Below are positions 54,950-64,000 of a stretch of 64,000 nt of DNA, in pieces (position 1 is the stretch's first letter; the number at the start of each line of letters is the position of its first letter). The notes under the pieces are model-generated. The model was given only the letters and a program-made list of their open reading frames with translations, made no database searches and had not been told where the DNA came from. The stretch spans positions 54,863,776 through 54,927,775 of the forward strand of contig OY829326.1 in NCBI GenBank assembly GCA_963691655.1, given 5' to 3'. Origin of the DNA: Toxonevra muliebris (Eukaryota; Arthropoda; Insecta; Diptera; Pallopteridae). The translations under genes and the position numbers were made by a program.

Positions 54950-56639
54950 TAAGATATTTTTAATTCAGCGACGCCAAAAATTTACTTTGCATGTTTTGAT
55001 TATGTTTTTTGTTATGGTAACTTTGATGCTGATTTTCAATGCAAACCACCTCAAAACTTCATTATTACAAGCTGACTAGTGGCCTTCTCTATCAACTATT
55101 CAACTCATTTAGCTTTTATGATTGAACTCGATATTGAATTCTTTTTCTCTGTACAACTCTTTAAACTTAAACTTGGCTTGACAAAGCATCAAGAGCATTT
55201 CAATGATTATTTGTATTACTAAGAAAAGCTTTCAAATTAAAATGTCCAAAGAAAAACTGGTCATCTATGCTTGTTGCTTAAGTCTTTTGTTTGAAAGTAA
55301 TACCAAAAAAATATAAATAAAATTAAATAACATTTAATTATAAAAAATAAAAAAAAAATAAATTTTATTTGTCTGGTAAGATAACGAAAAACACATTTGC
55401 AAACCATAAATGTCGTCGCCACCCATTTATCATTGTCACTGACAAAAACAAAACCAACAACAGCAACACTATCATCATCGTCGTCATCAACATTGCCATA
55501 TCATATCAAGCCAAAAACATAAACAAACAAAAATATTTGCAACAACTTATTGCTTTAAATGAATGTGATCTAAAAAGTTGACATTTCATGTTAAAATATG
55601 TGTAGAAAAATATATTCTCACTGCTTGAATATAACTAGGTACACCCATACATATGCACATATATAGCACTGCATGGGCATTGTGTTCATATACACCTGTG
55701 CTGACTGTAGTGCACTCCTTTTCAAAAGAGTACAAGTAGATAGGTTTGCCTTTCTACCGATGTTGCTCCTCTTTTTCATGTTTAATAATTCATGCTCACC
55801 CGCTGTGTGTAAAGTTGAACACTTTTATTTTCTTAGTTTTTTGTTGCAGTTGCATATGCGATCAATGTTGCTCTTGCTGGTGATGTTGTAGCCTTTACGC
55901 TGCTCTTGTTGTTGTTACTACATGATGATGTGTCGTGTGATCATTTATTGTTGTTGTTATTATTTTTGCAGTCTTGTTTTTTGGGAGGGTTTATTTGTTT
56001 GCATTATTGTTGTTGACCAATGTGACATGGTCATGTTTTGTTGTCGTCTTCGTCGTCATCGTTGTTGCTGTCTGTTGCTGTTCAAAAGCGTAAATTACTA
56101 CTCCACAGGGTTGCTACTGTGTTGAGTTGGCATAAATTATAGACAAGCTAAGGCAACAGCAGCCAGAGTAAAAGAACGAGCATCAAATTCTGTCTGTGGT
56201 AAGAGAGAATATGAGTGTGATGAAGTGTAATACTGACTTCCAGTATGGAGAGGGAGGAGGGGGTAGGATGGAGGGAAAGGGGGGAAGGAGCTTAAGTCAG
56301 GGAGTTGAACTAAATGTTGACATGAGTTATTGCTATTGGTGCAGTTCTAGAATTTAAATTTTGCAAAAAATAAAAGCGACGTGGTTGCCATGTCAACATT
56401 TTTAAATATAAACATATATAAATATATCTGACGGGAAAAGGACTGACAGTGAGTTTGATATCTTTGACAAGAAATAATCAAGAGCATAAAATTTGATTCA
56501 TGAAGGCTCTGAGCGCAGAAAAAAATGACGTTCTTGAAAATATTCATATGTAACTAAAAAACTATTTGAAAATTCGTAGAAGTTTGGTATTTAAAACAAA
56601 AAATATATCAGGGCACTAATCCTTTTTAGCCCCTTTTTT
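54950..56639. other. Unassigned, single-copy-looking DNA
   Basis: CAA- and GTT-rich tracts at 55,430-55,560 and 55,860-56,080 are typical of insect introns and intergenic DNA. A G-rich tract lies at 56,240-56,290 with several runs of three to six G. No gene recognised. Confidence 0.45.
56240..56290. repeat. G-rich tract, possible G-quadruplex
   Basis: GGAGGGAGGAGGGGGTAGG and the following GGGAAAGGGGGGAAGG provide more than four G-runs within 50 bases on the plus strand. Confidence 0.65.
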
Positions 56640-58110
56640 ACCTTTTTTACAGAGAATTGTTTTGGTTTCCTTAATTTGAGCTTTTTAGCTTGAAATTTTT
56701 TGAATTGAGCTTTCTTGGTTTGAGATTTATTGATATCAGCTACCTTTATTTGTTTTTCGACTGGAACCTTCTTGGTTTGAGTTTTCCTGAATTAAGTTTT
56801 CTTGGTTTGTGATTGCAACTTCTTAGCTTGAGCTTTTTTGGCTTGTGATTTCTTGGGTTGGGCCTTATTATCTTTAAGCTTTCTTTATTTGAGCTTTCTT
56901 TATTTGAGCTTTCTTTATTTGGGCTTTCTTTGATTAGGCTATCTTGATTGGAGCTTTCTTGATTTCAACTTATTTGTCTTGAGCTTTCTTCTTATGGGCT
57001 TACTAGGTTAGAGCTTCCTAAGTTCATGATTCCTTTAATTGAACTTTCTTGGTTTGTTGTTTATTGGTTTAAGTCTTTTTGGTTTGAGCAGTCTTGATTT
57101 GAGCTTTCTTTGTTTCGGCTTTCTTTATTTCAGCTTTTTTGGTTTGAAATTTCTTGACAGATGTCTTTTTGTTTTCCAATTTTTTGATTTGAGCTTTCTA
57201 GGTTCAAGTTTTTTTGATTTAAGCTTCCCTGGTTTGTGGCCTCTCGGCTTACGCATTCTTGGTTAGTGATTTTTTTGGCTCAAAATTTCATGGTTTATTA
57301 TTACTTGGTTGGAGCTTGCTTGGTTTGGGCTTTCTTGCCTTGAGCTTTCTTAGTTTGTGATTTTTAGGTTTAAGCTTTCTAGTTTCAATATTTCTTTATT
57401 TGAGCTTTCTTGTTTTGTGGTTTCTTGGTTTAAGCCATCTTGGTTTGGGCTTTCTTGGCTGACGCTTTCTTATTTTCTGATTTTTTGATCTGAGTTTTCT
57501 AAGTTCAAGGTTTTTTCTATTGAGCTTTCCTGGCTTGTAGTAACTCGGTGTTATTCAGAATTTTAAGCTTTCTTGATTTGAAATTTTTGATTTGGGCTTT
57601 CTTCGTTTTAACTTTCTTTGTTTGATATTTATTTGTTTGAGATTTCTTGGCTGGCGCTTTCCTGGTTTGAGATTTTTAGGTTTAACCTTCCTTGTTTTCA
57701 AATTTCTTTATTTGTGCTTTCTTGTTTTATAGTTTATTGGTTTAAATCTTCTTGGCTTGAGCTTTCTGGGCTGGTGCTTTCTTAATTTCTAATTTCTTGA
57801 TTTGAGCTTACCAGGTTTGTAATTTCTTAGCTTGAGCTTTTTTGATTTGAGTTTTTTGTTGGTTTATATTTCATGGTTTGGGCTTTCTTGGTTTCTTATT
57901 CTTAGAAATCAATTGATTTGAGATTTCTAGGTCTGAGGTATCTTAGCCGTTACAATTTTTAGTTGACTGATTTGAGCTTTATTCCATTGAGCTTTCTTGG
58001 TTTAAGTTTTCTTGATTTGTGATTTCGTAGTTTGAGCTTTCTTGATTTGAACTTTTTTATTGGCTGCGAGCTGTCTTCGCTTGAACTTTCTTGGTTAGAG
58101 CCTTAAACCC
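56640..58110. repeat. Decayed tandem array, 15-bp unit GAGCTTTCTTGGTTT
   Basis: About a hundred variants of a 15-base unit; the best stretch is 56,870-56,940, with TTTATTTGAGCTTTC repeated in register. Because 15 is divisible by three, each strand reads a five-residue repeat: FLGLS-like on the plus strand (open at 57,039-57,266) and KPRKL-like on the minus strand. Stops and indels are frequent, so it is satellite DNA, not a gene. The same unit forms a second array at 62.16-63.08 kb. Confidence 0.85.
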
Positions 58111-60246
58111 TATTGCTTTGAGCTTTCATGGTATGTACATTTTTCGATTGTGTTTGTTTGATTTCACCAGAGCTTCAAAGTTCAAAATTACTTAAATTGG
58201 TTGTCTACGCTAGCACTCATATTCCTATAACTTTAACAACTATGTTCCTTGAAATATTTCACTTTTTCTCTTTAATAAACTAATTATCCCTTTTGTGTAT
58301 ATCGATTTCACAAGTGCACTACACCCAAAAATGCCACAACGTCATTGATCGCATTAAATGGCGATCATTTCAACAAAATGAAATATAAGCACAAAAAATA
58401 CAAACAATTTTTTCCATCAATAAAATATTAAAAAAATAATCATAATTATGATCAAGACAGACCAAATTGCTTTTAGCCTTTATGAGGAGCTGCTTACTCA
58501 CATTTATATGGACGTTATTATTCTTTCCCCTTATTATTGCCAATTTAAAAAAGGTTAATTAAGGCGCACCAAAATTCCTGACGCATATTAATATGCGACA
58601 AATATATCCGCGCTCAATTCCATTCGAACGTTAAAGCGATCGTTTACTGCTGCTGCCCTGCTATGCATGATGACGGTGATGATGAAGATCAATGATTGCG
58701 CGCGCGATCATTTTCAAATAAATATATGTGCAAGCACGCATTGCAACCAAAATTGAAATGAAAAAATCTAAAAAAAAATACATAAAAATAAAAATAAAAA
58801 CAAAAATAAAAAACAAATGAAAAATAGGTATTTGTGAAAAATAATTGCATGCAGCATTTGTCATAACACCAGATATGGACAGCAATAATTGTGGGCAAAA
58901 CACAAAAGAAAACAAACAAAATTATAAAAAGAAAAAAAAGAAAATAAAATAAAACAAACAATAATCATCTTCATCATTCTCATCAACAGAAATACTGAAA
59001 ATTCCTTATCAAAATGTTGTGAATTTTTCATAAAAATAAAATCATAAATGATGCGCGCACAATTCAAAAGTTGCTATAATTACGCCACAATAAACGCCGA
59101 GTTATGCATGTATTCTATACCCAAAAGATGATGCCACATTGTTCTGTATGATGATGACGATGATTGCTTTTACTCTGCCTCCTTCTTCCTCCTCCTCCTC
59201 CTCCTCCTCCTCTTCCTCTTCCTCTTCACAGCAAGTTTTCCTTTTGTGATATTTTTTACTCTCCAACGCATCGACGACTCACTGACTGACTGATGACGGC
59301 TCGGTACCCTTATAGTCATCGGACTTGGAATTCAGAGCATTGTGTCATATTTAATACAGAAATTTTAATTAAGCATAATTTGTAAAAGATGCACGCTCGC
59401 AATGCGTCAAATTTTTTTTAACGTCTCTACATACATACATTCATACAAACAAACATAGCTATATTTAATTTTGTTTATTTGTATCCACTTTTGTTTGTAT
59501 TTTATCAGATTGTTTTGCAAAGAATCACAAAATAATTATTCTAGTGTCGCTTGTTTTTTTTTTTCTTCAATCAAGTGATGATATTTAGTAGCAGACAGAA
59601 ATTATTTAAGGTATTGTTTTGTAATTTGCGCGCTTGATCAGTCAGTGATAGTTTGGTTGTGATATGTAGCTGATGTGTGTTGAGAGGTGCAAATTGCAGA
59701 GTTGCCAATACTTCATTAATAACTTGTTGAATATTGTAAAGGAGTTAGAGTTGTTCGTTTTTAATTTTTAGTATTTTCAATACATAGATATCAATTTGTA
59801 TAGCCAATATCTATGATGCCGGTCCTTATGCTCACGAGCAAAAAAAGTTTTTACCTTGGTGACCGAAAACATTTTTTTTAGAAAGTTTTGTTTTCAGGTA
59901 AAATTCTCTTCTTCAATTGTTATAATTTGTAATATTAAAATTGCAACCTGCATTGTGTTATTTAAATTTTTAAGGGTTATAAGTGGATATATATGAATTT
60001 TTCCATTTTCAATACAAAATGCATCGAATCTATTTAGTTTTTTGACGTTACTGAAACTGCCCGTTGTAAGTATTTTGATTTGATGTTCCAAAACATTCTA
60101 TTCTTTTACTAAACAAAAGCGATTCATATGGTTCCACTGAAGTACAAAAAGCCACAAATCTCGATTCTGCCAGTCACTTGATTTTGTTTCTCGTTTTGTT
60201 TGATGTGTTTGCTTCGTTATCTACACACTCTTTTAGCAATATTTGT
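58111..60246. other. Unassigned, single-copy-looking DNA
   Basis: No gene recognised. A/T-rich frames of 70-90 residues on the minus strand (58,661-59,067) come from A-runs. The CCT microsatellite is listed separately. Confidence 0.45.
59178..59228. repeat. CCT/CTT microsatellite
   Basis: Nine or so CTC/CCT triplets followed by TCTTCC repeats; a pure pyrimidine tract on the plus strand that could form triplex DNA. Confidence 0.85.
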
Positions 60247-61290
60247 ACACGGAAAAAAATATTCTGTTATAATTCATTAGATTTCTGATAATAATTACAG
60301 TTTTCCCTGTCTTGCCCGGACAGTAAACGAAAAACTGTAATAATTGATTACGATCAAACAATAATTCCCTTGAGTTTAATTTATAATATCCAGAATGAAT
60401 CAATAAAATTTACGAATGAATAAGCACATTGTACTTCACAAAACAGTTAATATTATTGGAGTTTCAAATCAATTTTTACAGTGTGATTTTGTAAATTATC
60501 AAATTGGAAATTGAATTTTTACTACGCATAATAATGCTTTTGATATCAAAAGCAATAATTGAAGAGTTATAGAATATTTTGTTCTCTTCCCTATATTTAG
60601 CTTCAAATCGCATTGATCAAAAGCAAACAACTCGACCAGCTATCTTCATGATTCTAGGGTAATTCAAAAAAAGATGGTGTTTCAGTTTCAATGGTTTTTG
60701 GAAAACTGTTCTATACAATTATGAAATGGACATCCAATGTTAAAGACTTTTGCTAATAAAATAATAAAACTTTGATTTAATATAGTGTAAACATCCCTAA
60801 TCTTACTAGCTTTCAGTAAAATGTTCCGGATAAATAATCCGAAATGTCTTATTACAGAAAGAAGCAAATCCAGGTGCCAACCAATCAGTTTGAAAGTTAT
60901 TTTATTGAATGATAATATATAGAAAAATATTTGACATATAAAACAAAGTAAATGTGTGATTTAAAAAATGAAAGCAATGAAATAAAAATATTTTCATAAA
61001 TTTTTACAGTTTGCCCCGTAATTTTTCATTGCCGATCATAGAATATTTCAATAATAATAATTCAGTATTTTTTATTAACTCAATTTTTTCCATGTCACTT
61101 TGAATATTTTCCTTTCTGAAGCTGTAATAATCAAGTTTTGGGCTGTAATGTTTGCAGTTTACCCATAAATTTATATTGAGTATCTCATGAAATTTCTAAA
61201 TTACAGGGCGAAATGGCAATTTTTCCTGATTATTCTGCTTTTTTTGAATAACACACGGTATTTTTCACAAATCTTTTTTTTCCGTGTTGA
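60247..61290. mobile_element. Possible MITE ending in ACACGGAAAAAAA
   Basis: ACACGGAAAAAAATATTCTG at the left and AACACGGAAAAAAAAGATTT inverted at the right. Between them TTTACAGT-type words recur many times (60,297, 60,477, 61,004, 61,150). No transposase and no sure target duplication. Confidence 0.4.
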
Positions 61291-62105
61291 TGTTCCTTTT
61301 CGCTGGCTGCGGGCTCCAATCTATAATATCATCGTGCGATTTTTGGAAGGGAACATTGTGGTTCGATCTTAATTTTCTTTTTTGTATTTAAACTGGAGTC
61401 TGATGCGCCCTTTCCCATAAACTGTAACTTGAGACGGAGGATAGCCAGAATATTCTGAATAATTTGCAAAGATAGCGATTGACGAAAACTTGTTCCGCTT
61501 GAGTCGTAGATTTTACATAGCATTTTACGTTTCGCTTCCTTATAACAAAGTTTGTGCTATGTACTATGAAGGACTAGATCGAGATTTCGTGTTGTATGAT
61601 GTATAATTTTGCACGAAAAGAATTTACAGTTTTATGGCGAATCCTAACGATTCAGTTTGTCAGCCAGAGGTGATGCCTTGTAGAAAAATTTATATTTTCT
61701 CTTTCGGATTTTTTGACTATGTCGACCATCGAACCTAGGAACCCTACGTTGCAGATCACCACACACACCACGGTTATATATCTCCTTAATGACGCAGTAG
61801 TATTGGGCTTTAAATATCAGACAAATTAAGTTCAAACCTCTGACGTCATAACAGATCCGATCGAAATTTACCAGAACACATTAGGAAATATGGGTTGAGC
61901 GCAATCAGAGGTTATGACTCTTCAAAAAATAAACAATGATAAAACATTGTGAATCTAATGAATAAATTTGAAAATCATATTATTTAGAGTTTATAATCGT
62001 GACGTTATAGGAACAAGTTTGAATTTTTCTCGAAGAACTATGATATGCTTTCTTTGTTACGTGTTTTTTGAGGTTCAATTATGCAAACGTATCCTAAAGT
62101 AAAGT
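61291..62105. other. Unassigned stretch
   Basis: No supported gene. Minus-strand frames at 61,329-61,523 and 61,644-61,835 have no motif I recognise. Confidence 0.4.
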
Positions 62106-62107
62106 AT

Positions 62108-62156
62108 TGTATCGTATCGTAGCATAACGTAGAATAGCGTAACGTAAGATTCAAGT
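62108..62156. repeat. CGTAA/CGTAG pentamer repeat, left of the 15-bp array
   Basis: TATCGTATCGTAGCATAACG continues with AATAGCGTAACGTAAGATTC. Preceded by TTCAATTATGCAAACGTATC, a word also found near the right-hand pentamer tract. Confidence 0.75.
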
Positions 62157-62159
62157 AAA

Positions 62160-63075
62160 AAACGACTTCTTGGTTTGAACTTCTTTGGATTAAGCTTTCT
62201 TGGTTTAAGTTTTATTGGTTTAAGCTTTCTGGGTTTGATTATTCTTAATTTTAAATTTCTTTGTTTGAGGTTTCTTGGTGTGAGATTTCTTGGTTTGAGC
62301 TTTCTTGGTTTAAGCTTTCTGGTTTTGTGATTTCTTGGTTTGTACTTTCTTGGCTTACTTAGTTTAAGCTTTGTTTTTTGATTTTTTTTGTTTTGAGCTT
62401 TTTTTGCTTGACTTTTTTCGTGGTTTGTACTTTCTTAGTTTGAGTGTTCTGGGTTTAAGATTTTTTGGTGTGAGTTTTTTTAAATTAAATTTTATTGGTT
62501 TAAGCTTTCTTGGTTCGACCTTTTGAACTTTTTGGTTTAAGCTTGCTTGGTTTGCGCTTTCTTGTTTTATGGTTACTTGATTTGTGTTTTATTTTGGTGT
62601 AAGTTTCCTTGGTTCGAATTTTCTTAATTTGTACGTTTTTACCTTGAGCTTCTGGTTTCGGTTTCCTGGGTTTTTCGATTTCTTAGTTTGAGCTTTCTTG
62701 TTTTGTGATTTCATGGTTTAGGCTTTCTTGGTTAGAGCTATTAAAAAACCGGATTTAAATTTTAGGTTCTATTTTACGTGGGTGCCTCTGAACACCCACT
62801 GAAACCAATCTAAGCTTTCCTGGTTTAAGCACTGATAAACAAGAAATTATTCGAATTCCCTTGGTTGGAATTTTCTTTCTTTGACCTTCCTTGGTTAGTG
62901 GTTTATTTCTTCTGCTTTCTGGATTATAGCTTTCCGGTTTTGACAATTCTTTGTTTGAGTTTTCTTGGTTTATGCTTTCGTGCTTGAGCTTTTTCGTGGC
63001 GAGAGTATCTTGGTTTTGATTTTTTGGTTTAAAACTTCTATGCTTGTGCTTTTTTGGTTTAATTTTTCTTGGTTT
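62160..63075. repeat. Second array of the 15-bp unit GAGCTTTCTTGGTTT
   Basis: Same unit and same strand orientation as at 56.6-58.1 kb. A 120-residue minus-strand frame at 62,755-63,117 (rich in KPK, NQ and KEL) is the longest survivor of the pentapeptide phase. I do not regard it as a gene, since the array is broken by stops and frameshifts elsewhere. Confidence 0.85.
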
Positions 63076-63227
63076 TAGCCAAAAAAAAGCGGTGCTTCGA
63101 AGCTCTAAAACCTGCATTTTTCCTCTTTTAGATTTGGGTTAGGAATAAGTTTGGATTCATTCTTTCCGGACAACTAACTAATACTTCTTTGTAAGGTTTA
63201 AACGTCTACTTTGAGGCTCACTTAGGC

Positions 63228-63375
63228 AAGCGTATCTTAACGTAACGTAACGTAGCTTTACGTAACGCAAAACTCAATTATGCAAACATTTCGTACTGTA
63301 GCGTAGCATAGCGTAGTTTAGCGTAACGTAGCATACCGTAACGTAAGATTCAATTATATAAACCTGCCGTAGTGC
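63228..63375. repeat. CGTAA/CGTAG pentamer repeat, right of the 15-bp array
   Basis: AACGTAACGTAACGTAGC and GTAGCGTAGCATAGCGTAG are runs of a five-base unit. ACTCAATTATGCAAAC and GATTCAATTATATAAACC recur between them, matching the word at the left tract. Confidence 0.78.
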
Positions 63376-64000
63376 ATAGTAACGTTACCAAACGTTAAGA
63401 ATCCAATTCATATTTGTATAATTGAACTCGTGTAAATATATTGAAAATACAGCTTTACGTTCCGTTACTATTTCGGTAGTCACCTACACGACCCGCGAAT
63501 TTTTTACATTAATACCTGACAATTGCCTAATTTACAATTCAATACGCTACAATAAGTTTATGTCATTAATTCTTAGGAAACTGCCCACAAGTTAGCTTCA
63601 ATCAATTTAAGTAAAAACATATTTTAAACCAAACCAAAAAATAGAGACTACTATACAAAAGAAAATAGTCAAAAAAAACGCCCTTGTCAAAAGAGTACAG
63701 TTTGTTAAACCTATTCGTAAAATGATTGGTCTTCGTTTGGCTTTCATCCCTTGCATTATCCTAAAAGCTGGTGACGTTTTTAAATTTTTTTCTTTTTTTT
63801 TTGGGATTCAGTTTTCAGATGTTCATCTATGCAAAAAATAGGAGTTTTTCGCCCAAAAAATTAAAGAAATTACGTTTTGAAAAACGTTGGTATGATGGAA
63901 CTTTATGACCATTCTTAAACTAAAGTGAAACTTGACAATAGACAACTTAGAAAATATTGAAGGCAGTTTTGTAGCCTTTATGGAAAAACATTCAAAAATT
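63376..64000. other. Unassigned stretch to the window end
   Basis: No supported gene or repeat. Confidence 0.5.

Noticed and set aside
62755..63117. 120-residue Lys-rich minus-strand frame as a gene
   Set aside because: It is one surviving phase of a 15-bp satellite that is broken elsewhere; reported as a finding, not as a gene.

Overview
The window reads as AT-rich, repeat-dense, non-coding DNA from an insect, most likely a higher fly. This rests on jockey-type retrotransposon remains, Tc1/mariner relatives, tRNA-derived SINEs ending in AAT or ACCTAACC tails, and the many TACATATGTA and CAACAACAA tracts. I cannot name the species. I see no convincing host protein-coding gene, no true tRNA or rRNA gene and no CRISPR array. 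Almost every open frame is either a decayed transposon gene or chance.

Layout. 1-3 kb: a jockey-like non-LTR element on the minus strand, internally deleted, with an intact-looking RNase H domain. 3.6-4.7 kb: a hairpin, a full-length two-headed tRNA SINE with a 16-bp target duplication, and a 180-bp MITE. 5.2-6.8 kb: a dead Tc1-like (DD34E) element whose ends each carry two copies of one motif (IR/DR type). 7.5-9.3 kb: a large palindrome with ~680-bp arms. 10-11.4 kb: a MITE inside a MITE, then a small foldback. 12.3-14.7 kb: jockey-type RT and RNase H remains split by a hAT-like element. 17-22.3 kb: further MITEs, a weak RT remnant and an inverted pair of repeats. 22.3-26.3 kb: mostly plain AT-rich DNA. 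26.4-27.5 kb: a decayed 12-bp repeat array.

28.5-34 kb holds three terminal-inverted-repeat insertions. The clearest is a hAT-type element at 32.3-33.95 kb with a perfect 8-bp target duplication; it carries a broken mariner transposase and a smaller MITE. 34.7-40.8 kb holds more SINEs and a repeat family with two tRNA-like parts pointing at each other. At 41.5 kb there is a broken copy of an uncharacterised arthropod protein. 42-46 kb: a foldback, a perfect 28-bp hairpin and a DD37E-like transposon split by a SINE. 47-49 kb: a second large palindrome. 49.7-52.2 kb: a second DD37E-like copy, split by a hAT insertion. 54.6 kb: the uninterrupted relative of the 10-kb MITE. 56.6-58.1 and 62.2-63.1 kb: two arrays of one 15-bp unit, the second bordered by CGTAA/CGTAG pentamer repeats.

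The elements do not form a pathway. They record insertion order: SINE into DD37E, hAT into DD37E, hAT into a retrotransposon, hairpin MITE into SINE, MITE into MITE. The features I find most unusual are the dimeric SINE with two different tRNA-like heads and a monomeric relative, the family with converging tRNA-like parts, and the two kilobase-scale palindromes that could form long double-stranded RNA if transcribed.
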